A stretch of DNA of 13,776 bases from an uncultured Sutterella sp. (GCA_934255515.1 CAKQON010000045.1:1-13776), one strand, 5' to 3'. Numbered from the stretch's first letter, positions 1-7,071 are shown. Notes: generated by a model not told the origin, from the sequence alone. Numbers and translations are program-made.

Positions 1-27
1 TTTATGGCGACTAGATGAGATCGATTC

Positions 28-321
28 TCAATTCAGCCTCGGAGATCGGAGCTCCGAGGCCGGATGAAATATCAAGGTTAGCTTGCCTTTGGCATCTTTT
101 GGCTTATAGATGTCCGCGGCCAGCGTGATGCATTAGCAGTTTTTGAAGGTGATCTTGCGGTGCTCAACCTTGTCGCTCTGAGCGAAGGTCTTGTCCCTGG
201 TCGTTGCGAGCCTGAGGCCGGAATCGCTTGCCGCAGCGCTTCCGTCAACAGTCGCGGCAGCAGAGACAGAGCTCGCCGAGGCAATCCCAACTGCAAGACC
301 GGAAGCCAATGCTTTCTTCAT
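28..321 (-). pseudogene. Remnant of a secreted alpha/beta hydrolase (dienelactone-hydrolase-like), N-terminus only
   Basis: Starts at ATG 319-321 behind a strong Shine-Dalgarno (GGAAGGAG, 327-334). It encodes a signal peptide (MKKALASGLAVGIASASSVSA) and then a short mature part containing VEHRKITFKN. After 62 residues an in-frame TAA (133-135) interrupts it, but the same frame continues with CITLAADIYKPKDAKGKL. Read across the stop, the block VEHRKITFKN-x-x-x-ITLAADIY-KPKDAKGKL resembles the N-terminus of secreted alpha/beta hydrolases, where a Tyr codon would sit at the stop. Homology ends near position 79, and the frame runs into a hairpin and a TGA at 28-30. The catalytic domain (nucleophile elbow, His, Asp) is absent. 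The gene has therefore lost its 3' part and also gained a nonsense codon. It is almost certainly non-functional. The family assignment rests on a short stretch recalled from memory. Confidence 0.55.
36..60 (-). terminator. Perfect 9-bp hairpin at the 3' end of the hydrolase remnant
   Basis: GCCTCGGAG (36-44) and CTCCGAGGC (52-60) are exact inverted arms around a 7-nt loop. No T-run follows on either strand, so it is not a canonical intrinsic terminator. It lies where the hydrolase homology ends and may be the old terminator stem joined to the truncated gene by a deletion. Confidence 0.35.
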
Positions 322-359
322 GATGGCTCCTTCCCGAAAGAGAGATCGTTTGCGAGCCT

Positions 360-415
360 CGATGCGATTGCATCGAAGGGTTCTTCCGTATTGAGAAGGA
401 AGTTTAAGGAACCCT
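360..415 (-). promoter_or_regulatory. Structured 5' leader with two tandem hairpins upstream of the hydrolase remnant
   Basis: Two stem-loops can be drawn between the operator-like site and the ATG. One is CGATGC-GATT-GCATCG (360-375, 6-bp stem, tetraloop). The other is AGGGTTC (377-383) with GAACCCT (409-415), enclosing a second inner pair TTCC/GGAA (384-387 and 398-401). In the minus-strand transcript the larger nested hairpin comes first, then the tetraloop hairpin, then the Shine-Dalgarno. No T-tract follows, so an attenuator is not shown. It could be an mRNA-stabilising leader. Confidence 0.3.
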
Positions 416-450
416 CATGGAAATAGCTAATACTTATCCTTTGTATCTGA

Positions 451-469
451 ATATGCATTACGAGCATAT
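451..469 (-). promoter_or_regulatory. Palindromic operator-like site, T-N11-A type
   Basis: ATATGC (451-456) and GCATAT (464-469) are exact inverted half-sites separated by 7 nt, about 130 nt upstream of the hydrolase remnant. The spacing gives a T-N11-A pattern typical of LysR-family boxes. No regulator gene is present in the window, so the assignment is only by form. A possible -35 (TTGATA on the minus strand, 467-472) touches it, but I see no good -10 at the right distance. Confidence 0.3.
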
Positions 470-489
470 CAAAGAAGTCAAAAGTGTGA

Positions 490-516
490 AGCCTTCCAGC
501 CTGTAAGCAGAAGGCT
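490..516 (-). terminator. Possible terminator hairpin after the flavin reductase gene
   Basis: AGCCTTC (490-496) and GAAGGCT (510-516) form a 7-bp stem with a 13-nt loop, 18 bp beyond the stop of the flavin reductase. The minus-strand continuation is only moderately T-rich (TCACACTTTTGACTTCTTTG), so this is at best a weak intrinsic terminator. Confidence 0.35.
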
Positions 517-533
517 CCTAAGGTTCCCAGAGA

Positions 534-1121
534 TCAGCCGGTCCTGCCGCCCTGAGCGCCCTGAAGCACCCTCTCGCGGCCCTTTGAGGCATACCAAGCG
601 CCGCCCGCTTCATAGCGAAGACGGCGCTTGAAGAGCGGAAGATCCTCTTCCGGCAGAGGCCGTCCCTCGCGCCAGAGGTCCCCATCCACCCATGCCTCTT
701 CGGCGATTCCAAAAAGAAGCGCATTGGGGAACTGAGGAAGCCCCTCCCTGACGCGCCGCAAAATCACCCAGGCGCTGCAGCCGGCAGGGAAAGGCAGCTC
801 CCTCTCGCCGGGAAGAAACCCAAGGCCCGCATGCGAAAGCTTCTCCGGGTCCTCGTGCATCGTCGTCGTCCCGAGCCTGAAGACGATCTCCGCCATCCCG
901 GCCGTGGGCGTTGCGAGGAGAAAGCAGTCAGAAGCTTCCGCGAGCTCCCGGGTGCAGTGGTTAGGACCCGCGGTGAAGAGCACCCGGTCGAGCCCCCAGG
1001 GCGCGCACCAGCCGCAGGGCATCACGTCGAACTTGCCCTCAGAGCCCGCGCCGAAAAGCACGAGCCCCCCGTCGTTGAAGCATCGAAAAACATCGTTGAG
1101 CGGGATTTGAATGAGCGGCAT
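534..1121 (-). CDS. Flavin reductase-like FMN-binding split-barrel protein
   Basis: A 195-residue protein resembling the flavin reductase/flavoredoxin (DIM6/NTAB) family: small cytoplasmic split-barrel enzymes that bind FMN and use NAD(P)H or partner electrons to reduce flavin, sometimes for ferric-siderophore reduction. Supporting stretches are the N-terminal strand pair with CGWCAPWGLDRVLFTAGPNH (about residues 35-55), followed by TRELAEASDCFLLATP and a C-terminal barrel half with AWVILRRVREGL. Length fits the family. I choose ATG 1119-1121 because it starts the conserved part and follows a purine-rich GAGGCAAAGG. An upstream ATG at 1178 would run through the Fur-like operator and is rejected. 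The gene stands alone on the minus strand with its own promoter. The overlapping Fur-like box suggests induction under iron limitation. Exact substrate unknown. Confidence 0.75.
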   Translation of the reverse strand: MPLIQIPLNDVFRCFNDGGLVLFGAGSEGKFDVMPCGWCAPWGLDRVLFTAGPNHCTRELAEASDCFLLATPTAGMAEIVFRLGTTTMHEDPEKLSHAGLGFLPGERELPFPAGCSAWVILRRVREGLPQFPNALLFGIAEEAWVDGDLWREGRPLPEEDLPLFKRRLRYEAGGAWYASKGRERVLQGAQGGRTG

Positions 1122-1154
1122 TGTGCCTTTGCCTCTTTGAACTGCAGATCGAAT

Positions 1155-1189
1155 GCAATTGATTCTCGTTATTAGCAACGACTATAACA
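1155..1189 (-). promoter_or_regulatory. Extended -10 promoter with overlapping Fur-box-like operator
   Basis: Minus strand TGTTATAGT (1181-1189) matches the extended -10 consensus TGnTATAAT at all but one base and would start transcription near 1174. Directly downstream, AATAACGAGAATCAATTGC (1155-1173) matches 13 of 19 positions of the Fur consensus GATAATGATAATCATTATC. A repressor there would cover the start site. No good -35 is present, which an extended -10 can tolerate. The promoter abuts the U-tract of the dehydrogenase terminator. The Fur assignment is an inference from the match and from the flavin-reductase gene it precedes. Confidence 0.5.
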
Positions 1190-1200
1190 CCGCCTCCTCA

Positions 1201-1260
1201 AAACAAAAAGCCCGCCGGCAGGCAGTCCTCCATCAGGAAGATGACTGCCGCCTGCGGGTT
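1201..1260 (-). terminator. Rho-independent terminator of the iron alcohol dehydrogenase gene
   Basis: On the minus strand the arms around 1241-1260 and 1209-1227 (CCCGC...GACTGCC with GGCAGTC...GCGGG) form a long GC-rich stem with a small internal bulge and a loop of about 15 nt. A T-rich tract (CTTTTTGTTT, 1201-1210) follows. It lies 29 bp beyond the dehydrogenase stop codon. Confidence 0.85.
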
Positions 1261-1288
1261 TATTTGGCGTCAGAAAAAGCTCAGGGCA

Positions 1289-2452
1289 TCAGAGCGACGC
1301 GCGGAGGATGGCGAGAATGCCTTCCTTGTCGAGCGGACGGAATGCGCCTTCGAGCGGGAACCAGTGCTTCAGCACATAGTCGGCCATGGCTTCAAAGTGA
1401 TCGTCCGTGACATGGAGGTCGGAGAGCTTCGCGGGAAGACCGATCGACTTGAAGAAGTCAGCCGTCAGGTCAATCGCCTTCTTCGCGGTTTCCATGGGGT
1501 CGGCCGCCGGATCAAGCCCCCAGACGCGCACGCCGTACTGAGCAAAGCGGGGAGCAGTCTCGGGCGTGAGAGTCCAGCGCATCCAGTGCGGGGTAATGAT
1601 GGCGAGGCCCGCCCCGTGCGTGATGTCCGTGTAGGCCGAGATCTCATGCTCAATCCCGTGGCAGGGCCAGGCGGAGCCGGAACGGCCGATCGAGAGTATG
1701 CCGCAGCAGCCGAAGGAGCTCGCCATCATGAGCTGGGCTCTCGCCTCGTAGTCGTCGGGACGGCGGATCGCCTCGGGCGCGTATTTGATCACGGTGCGGA
1801 GCATCGCCTCGCACATGCCGTCGGTGAGCTCGTTCCCTTCCTTCACGAAATACTGCTCGAACGTGTGGGACATGATGTCCGCCGCGCCCGCCGCGGTGTG
1901 CCATGCCGGAACCGTGAAGGTATAGGTCGGATCCATGATGGACGCGGCAGGGAAGAGATTGGGCGCCGCGAGGAAGAGCTTCTCGTCCGTATCCGGGTTC
2001 GAGATGACGCCCGAATTGTCGTATTCGCTGCCCGTTGCGGCGAGCGTCAGCACGGCATAGAAGGGAAGCGTGCGGCCGATCTTCGAGGAGTCGTACATGA
2101 GGTCCCAGGCGTCGCCTTCATAGAAGGTGCCGGCCGAAATGCACTTCGTGCCGTCGATGACGCTTCCGCCGCCCACCGCCACGATGAAGTCGATCTTTTC
2201 GCGGCGGCAGAGTTCTATCGCTTTCCTGAGGGTTCCGATCTTCGGGTTGGGCTCAATGCCGCCGAACTCGATAACAGTGAGCCCCGAGAGCTGCGCCTTC
2301 ACGGCGTCAAGAAGACCGCTCTTCACAACGCTCCCACCGCCGTAGGTGATGAGAACGCGTTCGCCCTTCCCGGCGACGAGCTTTCCTAATTCATTGACAC
2401 GGCCCTTGCCGAAAACAATATGGGTCGGGAGATAAAGATCAAAATCCTGCAT
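1289..2452 (-). CDS. Iron-containing alcohol dehydrogenase / aldehyde reductase, YqhD-BdhA type
   Basis: 387 residues, the same length as E. coli YqhD. Cytoplasmic NAD(P)H-dependent reduction of aldehydes to alcohols is the family role, often in aldehyde detoxification or fermentation. Residues 1-180 form the nucleotide-binding part, with LITYGGGSV (35-42), FGGIEPNP (63-70) and VGGGSVIDGTK (93-103). The all-helical C-terminal domain carries the metal ligands D192, H196, H265 and H279; their spacings (4, 69, 14) equal those of YqhD (D194, H198, H267, H281). The start ATG 2450-2452 fits the family N-terminus (MQDFDLYLPTHIVFGKG). A GGAG lies about 13 nt upstream, so initiation may be modest. It has its own terminator and is separated from the glycerate kinase gene by another terminator, so it is probably monocistronic. 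Family is certain; physiological substrate is not. Confidence 0.93.
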   Translation of the reverse strand: MQDFDLYLPTHIVFGKGRVNELGKLVAGKGERVLITYGGGSVVKSGLLDAVKAQLSGLTVIEFGGIEPNPKIGTLRKAIELCRREKIDFIVAVGGGSVIDGTKCISAGTFYEGDAWDLMYDSSKIGRTLPFYAVLTLAATGSEYDNSGVISNPDTDEKLFLAAPNLFPAASIMDPTYTFTVPAWHTAAGAADIMSHTFEQYFVKEGNELTDGMCEAMLRTVIKYAPEAIRRPDDYEARAQLMMASSFGCCGILSIGRSGSAWPCHGIEHEISAYTDITHGAGLAIITPHWMRWTLTPETAPRFAQYGVRVWGLDPAADPMETAKKAIDLTADFFKSIGLPAKLSDLHVTDDHFEAMADYVLKHWFPLEGAFRPLDKEGILAILRASL

Positions 2453-2555
2453 TTTATATGGGTCTCCAAAATCAATTCCTGTGGGTAGGAACTGACGGAA
2501 ATTCTAGGGAGAGAGGGATTGCCCGAATATCCAGATTCTGCCCGTGAATTGCCTT

Positions 2556-2580
2556 TTCTTATCAAAAACCCGCATAAGAA
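2556..2580. repeat. 7-bp inverted repeat upstream of the dehydrogenase gene
   Basis: TTCTTAT (2556-2562) and ATAAGAA (2574-2580) are exact inverted arms with an 11-nt spacer. The site lies about 105 bp upstream of the dehydrogenase ATG and touches the glycerate kinase terminator T-tract. It could be an operator for the dehydrogenase or simply a trailing part of the terminator region. The rest of the 2453-2667 spacer shows no gene. Confidence 0.3.
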
Positions 2581-2628
2581 AACCGCCCGATTCTTCATCC
2601 TCGTTCCCTGGATGAAGAAGCAGGCGGT
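2570..2628 (-). terminator. Rho-independent terminator of the glycerate kinase gene
   Basis: Minus-strand arms ACCGCC (outer) and CTTCTTCATC/GATGAAGAA (inner) pair between 2582-2600 and 2611-2628, with a short interior mismatch and an 11-nt loop. The stem is followed by CGGTTTTCTTA at 2570-2583. It starts 39 bp after the glycerate kinase stop. Confidence 0.85.
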
Positions 2629-2667
2629 CCTTCTCTTTCAAATTCAGACTGAAAGCTTCAAGGCGCT

Positions 2668-3798
2668 TCAGCGCGCTCCTAACATCTTCTGCGTGCGGAA
2701 GAAGCTGAGCGCCGCAAGATGAAGATTTGTTTTGGCGTCGGCCATGGCTTCGCCGAGCGTTGAAGGCTTCTGGAGGATGGAAAGGACGGCGGTAATGCCG
2801 AGATCGTAGAGCGCCTCAAGATCCTTTTCGCCGAGCATATTGGCGCCCGTAAAGAGCACCACGGGCTTTCCGGCAGCGCGCCGGGCAATGCCTTCCGCTA
2901 CCTTCCCGCCCTTCGTCTGCGTGTCGACGGCGCCCTCTCCCGTGATGATGAGGTCCGCCGTCCTCGCCGCTTCCTCAAACTTCATGAGATCAAGGAGCGC
3001 GTCGATCCCGGAGAGGAGCCGGCCGTTGAGGAAGGCCGCCACGCCCGCACCGGTGCCGCCCGCTGCGCCCGCACCCCTGAGGCTGCTGAGCTTTGCCGCG
3101 CGCTTCTGGAAAAGGTCGGCAATGTTTTTGAGTCCGGCATCGAGAACCTTCACTTCGTCGGGCGTCGCGCCCTTCTGGGGACCGAAGACATAAGCCGCGC
3201 CCTGAGGACCATAGAGGGGATTCTCGACGTCGCAGAGCGCTTCAATGCGCGGGGCATTTTTGCCGAAGAAGAAGCCGTTGAGGCGAATGCCCCGGACCAT
3301 GGAAAGCGTCGCGCCCGTCGGAAGGAAGGGCCTGCCGGCTTCATCGAGGAACTGAGTCCCGAGAGCGGCGGCCATGCCGCAGCCGCAGTCCGTCGTGGCG
3401 CTCCCGCCGAGAGCGATCACGATGCGGCGGTGTCCGACATGGAGCGCCTCCGCGATGATCTGACCCACGCCGATCGTCGTGGTCTTCATGGGGCTGAAGC
3501 CGGGAAGACGGAGACCGAGCCCGGCGGCTTCGGCGAGCTCCACGACGGCCGTGTCGCCGATCGAAAGGTAGCGCGAACGCACGCGCTGCCCGCAGGGACC
3601 CATGACTTCAATTGGAAGGAATGCGCCGCCCGCGGCCTTCTGCACCATCTCGAGCGTCCCTTCCCCGCCGTCGGCGATGGGGAAAGACTCAATCTGCGCT
3701 TCGGGAAACACTTTCCTGGCGGCGCTCTCAATCTGCGCGGCCGCCTGGCTCGAGGTGAGCGAACCCTTGAAGCTGTCGGGAAGGATGAGAATTTTCAC
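2668..3798 (-). CDS. Glycerate kinase, GarK/GlxK family
   Basis: 376 residues if started at GTG 3796-3798. The enzyme phosphorylates D-glycerate with ATP (family members make 2- or 3-phosphoglycerate) and feeds glyoxylate/tartronate or sugar-acid breakdown into glycolysis. Diagnostic blocks are PDSFKGS (7-13, right at the N-terminus), IADGGEGT (41-48), GGSATTDCGCG (131-141), CDVENPLYGPQGAA (189-202), GAGAAGGTGAG (242-252) and ITGEGAVDTQT (285-295). GTG is chosen because family proteins begin a few residues before PDSFKGS and an AAGG lies 7 nt upstream; the ATG at 3885 would add 29 residues unlike the family and overlap the predicted promoter. The gene is followed by its own terminator. No other glycerate-pathway gene is nearby, so the upstream source of glycerate is not visible here. 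Confidence 0.93.
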   Translation of the reverse strand: MKILILPDSFKGSLTSSQAAAQIESAARKVFPEAQIESFPIADGGEGTLEMVQKAAGGAFLPIEVMGPCGQRVRSRYLSIGDTAVVELAEAAGLGLRLPGFSPMKTTTIGVGQIIAEALHVGHRRIVIALGGSATTDCGCGMAAALGTQFLDEAGRPFLPTGATLSMVRGIRLNGFFFGKNAPRIEALCDVENPLYGPQGAAYVFGPQKGATPDEVKVLDAGLKNIADLFQKRAAKLSSLRGAGAAGGTGAGVAAFLNGRLLSGIDALLDLMKFEEAARTADLIITGEGAVDTQTKGGKVAEGIARRAAGKPVVLFTGANMLGEKDLEALYDLGITAVLSILQKPSTLGEAMADAKTNLHLAALSFFRTQKMLGAR

Positions 3799-3883
3799 GG
3801 GGAAACCTTCGAAAATGGGCAATTGAAAATGTCTGGAAGGGATCGGAATGGAATGGAATCCGATGCCTCGGGAGAAGACGAGC

Positions 3884-3913
3884 ATGATAGCGCGGATCGA
3901 CCCATGATCTTAA
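3884..3913 (-). promoter_or_regulatory. Candidate sigma-70 promoter for glycerate kinase
   Basis: Minus strand TTAAGA (3908-3913) and TATCAT (3884-3889) are separated by 18 nt and match the -35 and -10 consensus at 4 and 5 of 6 positions. Transcription would begin near 3877, giving a 5' leader of about 80 nt before the GTG. This lies in the 248-bp divergent spacer shared with the YbaK-type gene; I see no convincing plus-strand promoter there. Confidence 0.4.
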
Positions 3914-4046
3914 GAAGACCCGAAAAGTCTCTCGAAATCTGTCATCCCGATTAGAAGTGTTTATGCCGCTTCCCGGCCATGAGAATCAAAGTGTGAATCG
4001 GTAGAATAAGGCTTTTAAGAATTTCCTTCTCCCGGAGTGTTCGAAA

Positions 4047-4541
4047 TTGTCTTTTGAAGCTGCCTCCGCCTGGCTCACGGACCGCGGATTTGCCGACAGC
4101 ATTCGCCGCTTTTCCGGTTCGAGCGCTACCGTAGAGCTCGCTGCACGCGAAATCGGCGTCATTCCCGCGCGAATTGCCAAAACCATGGCGATTGACGGTC
4201 CCGGGGGACCGCTCCTCATCGTTGCAGCAGGCTACATGAAGCTTGACGGGCGCAAATTCAAGCGGATCTTTCATGCGACGCCGCACTTCATTTCCCGCGA
4301 CCTCGTGGAATTCCTCATCGGACATGCGCCGGGAGGCGTCTGCCCTTTCGGCAGAAAGCCCGGCGTTCCCGTCTATCTCGATGAGTCGCTCAAAGCCTAC
4401 GAAACCGTCTGGCCCGCCTGCGGCGACGAGGCGAGCGGCGTTGAGCTCGCTCCAGCTGAACTCGAGAAAGCCGTGGGCGAATGCGCGTGGATTGACGTCA
4501 CAAAGCCCGCCGCACCGGTTCCTCCGTCAGACGCCGCCTGA
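4047..4541 (+). CDS. YbaK/EbsC-family aminoacyl-tRNA deacylase
   Basis: 164 residues. Free-standing proteins of this family hydrolyse mischarged aminoacyl-tRNA (for example Cys-tRNA-Pro or Ala-tRNA-Pro) in the cytoplasm. Visible features are SATVELAAREIG (26-37), IAKTMAI with the conserved Lys45 (43-49), the VAAGYMKLDGRKFK strand-turn region (59-72), the GGVCPFG loop (96-102), which matches the family GxxxPxG motif, and VYLDESL (109-115). The start is TTG 4047-4049: an in-frame TAG lies at 4002-4004, no ATG or GTG lies between, and GGAG sits about 10 nt upstream. It is divergent from glycerate kinase. Its stop is only 27 bp before jetA with no terminator between, so it is probably the first gene of the Wadjet transcript. 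Which tRNA it edits cannot be told. The C-terminal residues 152-164 are Pro/Ala-rich and probably flexible. Confidence 0.88.
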   Translation: MSFEAASAWLTDRGFADSIRRFSGSSATVELAAREIGVIPARIAKTMAIDGPGGPLLIVAAGYMKLDGRKFKRIFHATPHFISRDLVEFLIGHAPGGVCPFGRKPGVPVYLDESLKAYETVWPACGDEASGVELAPAELEKAVGECAWIDVTKPAAPVPPSDAA

Positions 4542-4568
4542 GCTCCCTTTTGATTCCATCCCAGAAGC

Positions 4569-6155
4569 ATGTCCATCCGCACGCTGATAGAAAACTACCG
4601 CGAGCTCAGGCAGAGCCCGATCTGGAGGCTTCTCGCCGCCGACACGGGCCCGCAGTCGATTGCTATTCTGCAGACGCTCCTCTTTGACAACGAACGCGAG
4701 CTCCCTGCATCCGTCTTCCTCGAGCGCCTCATTCACGCTTATGCCGAAGGCGCCCAGGAAACGATCTCGCGCGATGAGGCGCGGGCCCTCGCGAGCCGCT
4801 GGGTAAAGGAAGGCTACCTCGTCTGCCGCCTTGCTGAAGGGCGGAGCGAAGAGACTTATGAACTCACAAGCGCCGGCCTGGAAGCCATCCGCACGCTCTC
4901 GCGGTTTCAGACGAAGCGCACGGGGCCGACCGAGAGCCGCCTCGAGATGGTGACGCATGCGATCGAGCGCCTCGCCGCGGATTCAGACCGCTCCAGGGCC
5001 GGGCGCATCGCGCAGCTCAAGGCCGAAAAAGCGCGCATCGACGAGGAAATCGCCGCCATTGAAGCCGGACGCAGTCCCTCCATTTCCGAGCAGGCGGCGC
5101 TTGACCGCGTGAGCGAGATCTTTGACCTCGTATCAGAGCTAGAAGCCGACTTCCGGCGCGTGCGCGAAGAGTTTGAGAGGCTGAACCGGGATCTGCGCGA
5201 ACGGATTCTCAAGTCGTCGGCCTCCCGCGGCTCGATTCTCGACCGCTTCTTTGCTGGCGTCGACGGGATTTCTGAGAGCGACGCCGGCCGCGCCTTCACG
5301 GCCTTCTATCGGCTTCTGATGGACAACCGTGCCAATGCTGAGCTCGAGAGCGCCCTCACCCGCATCGCGACGCGCGGGTTTTATCGCAAACTCACGCGCG
5401 AGGAGCGCCGGCGGCTTTCAACCCTTCAGCGCATGCTCCTTGACCGGGCGGGCCACACGCACGCCGTGATGACGCAGCTTGCCAGGTCGCTTCGCGACTT
5501 CGTGAGTTCGCGCGACTATGTGGAGGAGCGGCGCCTCACCACGCTCATCCGCGACGCCCGGCGCGCCGCGCTTGACCTCTCGAAGACCGTCGGCATCAAG
5601 GAAGGCTTCATGGAAGTGACGCTCTCCTCGGCCGTGATCCGCTCGATCGACCAGTATTCGCTCGACGACCCGGAAGAGACGCGGATGGAGTCGGACATCG
5701 CCTTCGGCTCTGCACCGGAGGTGGACGCATTTGCCATTTTCGAGCGCATCCTCGCTTCTGAAATCGACTACCCGCAGCTCATGCGCGCCGTTGAGTCCGT
5801 GCTTACGGCTCCCGGCGCCCCGGAGCGCGCGTCGATCGGCGACATCTACCGGTCGCTTGCCAATCAGCAGGGTCTTGGGTCCGTAGTGGGGCTCCTCTCG
5901 CTCGCCACGCGCTACGGCGAACCCGGAGGCCCTGGCATGCCGGCGCTTCGGTTTTCCGGCGGCAAAACGAAGAAGGACGCCCCGGAAACCGACATGTCGG
6001 ATCCGCACTTCCGGGTGCCGCTTCAGCTCCCCGCCGTCGACGAGCCGCTCGTCTGGAAGGACCGCCTTCAGAACGAGCGCCATGCGCGGATTCCGCTTTA
6101 TTGGTTTACGCTCGAGAGCGTCGAGAAAATGCGCGAATCCCACCGCTGGCGCTAG
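4569..6155 (+). CDS. jetA: Wadjet type I subunit JetA (DUF3375, kleisin)
   Basis: 528 residues. JetA is the kleisin that bridges the JetC ATPase heads and carries JetB in the condensin-like Wadjet complex, which extrudes DNA loops and recognises small circular DNA. The N-terminus MSIRTLIENYRELRQSPIWRLL with a winged-helix-like block (about 28-112) is typical of DUF3375. Two charged helical stretches (about 122-165 and 172-215) look like the kleisin coiled coil binding the SMC neck. A helical middle follows (about 235-345), and the C-terminal part ends in PLYWFTLESVEKMRESHRWR, probably the head-binding winged helix. No clear Shine-Dalgarno precedes the ATG, which lies 27 bp after the YbaK-type gene; translational coupling is possible. 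jetB follows after 46 bp. The assignment rests on sequence features and on the gene order jetA-B-C-D. Confidence 0.92.
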   Translation: MSIRTLIENYRELRQSPIWRLLAADTGPQSIAILQTLLFDNERELPASVFLERLIHAYAEGAQETISRDEARALASRWVKEGYLVCRLAEGRSEETYELTSAGLEAIRTLSRFQTKRTGPTESRLEMVTHAIERLAADSDRSRAGRIAQLKAEKARIDEEIAAIEAGRSPSISEQAALDRVSEIFDLVSELEADFRRVREEFERLNRDLRERILKSSASRGSILDRFFAGVDGISESDAGRAFTAFYRLLMDNRANAELESALTRIATRGFYRKLTREERRRLSTLQRMLLDRAGHTHAVMTQLARSLRDFVSSRDYVEERRLTTLIRDARRAALDLSKTVGIKEGFMEVTLSSAVIRSIDQYSLDDPEETRMESDIAFGSAPEVDAFAIFERILASEIDYPQLMRAVESVLTAPGAPERASIGDIYRSLANQQGLGSVVGLLSLATRYGEPGGPGMPALRFSGGKTKKDAPETDMSDPHFRVPLQLPAVDEPLVWKDRLQNERHARIPLYWFTLESVEKMRESHRWR

Positions 6156-6201
6156 TGTAAACCGCAAGTACAGAATTTGAATACCGAACCGGGAAAGTCA
6201 A

Positions 6202-7071
6202 GTGACAGAAATCGAAAAAGATCCCGCCGCGATGCCAGCCGCATCGCAGGAATCAACGGAACCCGCTGAACCTCAGGAAGGCACCTTTGAGGGCGACACG
6301 GATGCGGCCGAGCGCGAGCTCTACGCGGGCGACACCGGAACGCTCCCCGCGCTCACGCGCCAGGTGCTCGTGCACCTTCTCAAAGGCCCCTTTTTCGAGC
6401 GCTCACGCAGCGAACGCCTCTGGCAGGAACTCAAGGTCCGCGAGGAGATCATCCGCTCGCGGCTCTCAGACCTCTATCTCGATCTCCTCGTTGACGACGA
6501 GCTCGGCGTCGCCTTCTGCCGGAAGCCCGACCTCGGCGACCATGATGCGCCGTCGCTTCTCAACACCGTGCGCCTGAGGTTCCTTGATTCTGCAGTGCTC
6601 CTTGAACTCAGGGACCAGCTCATGCGTGCGCGCGCGAACGGCGAGCGCGCCGTCGTCACCCGCGCCGACGTCGCCGAAATGCTCCGGCTTTTCGACCGGT
6701 CCGCGGGCACCAACGACCGCATCTTCCAGCAGCACTTCAAGGCGATCATCAAACGCCTCACGGAACGAAGGATTCTCCTCACCTTGAAGTCGGGCGACGC
6801 CATGGAAATATCGCCTGTTCTCCCGCTCCTCTTCCCCACGGCGGCGATTGATGAACTCAGGAACGCCTATCTCAGGCGAATTCTCGAGGACGCGAAGACG
6901 CCTGAAGAAGCCGAAGAAATCATGAAGCGCTATGAGCTTCTGAAGAGCGGAACAGGAGCAATCCAGGGAATTGAGCTCGGGGAATCCGCACTCGTCGGCG
7001 CCGACGCCGATGAGGATGACTCCGACGCGGATGCGGACGAAAACGATGAAAGCGATGAGGAGACGATCTGA
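6202..7071 (+). CDS. jetB: Wadjet type I subunit JetB (DUF4194, KITE protein)
   Basis: 289 residues from a GTG at 6202 behind GGGAAAG. JetB is a KITE-type (MukE-like) dimer that sits on the JetA kleisin. Residues 1-45 are acidic and probably disordered. Two winged-helix domains follow: about 47-108 (LTRQVLVHLLKGPFFERSRS... ending in the LGVAFCRK wing) and about 119-211 (LLNTVRLRFLDSAVLLELRD... ending in GDAMEISPVLPLLFP). Residues 212-250 are helical. The end, 268-289, is extraordinarily acidic, with 14 Asp/Glu among the last 23 residues. A downstream Met11 is an alternative start. The TGA overlaps the jetC ATG (TGATG, 7069-7073), and the jetC Shine-Dalgarno GAGGAG lies within the codons of the acidic tail, so tight translational coupling to jetC is expected. 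Confidence 0.9.
   Translation: MTEIEKDPAAMPAASQESTEPAEPQEGTFEGDTDAAERELYAGDTGTLPALTRQVLVHLLKGPFFERSRSERLWQELKVREEIIRSRLSDLYLDLLVDDELGVAFCRKPDLGDHDAPSLLNTVRLRFLDSAVLLELRDQLMRARANGERAVVTRADVAEMLRLFDRSAGTNDRIFQQHFKAIIKRLTERRILLTLKSGDAMEISPVLPLLFPTAAIDELRNAYLRRILEDAKTPEEAEEIMKRYELLKSGTGAIQGIELGESALVGADADEDDSDADADENDESDEETI

Noticed and set aside
420..438. Second Fur-box-like site upstream of the hydrolase remnant
   Set aside because: Only 12 of 19 matches in AT-rich DNA, with no paired promoter; too weak to list as a feature.
1241..2389. Long plus-strand open frame of about 380 codons
   Set aside because: It is the antisense of the iron alcohol dehydrogenase, is Arg/Glu/Gly-rich with no domain, and overlaps the dehydrogenase terminator.
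3885..4046. Plus-strand promoter for the deacylase-Wadjet unit (TAGAAT at 4002-4007)
   Set aside because: No acceptable -35 at 16-18 nt; a promoter must exist here or inside the deacylase gene, but I cannot place it.
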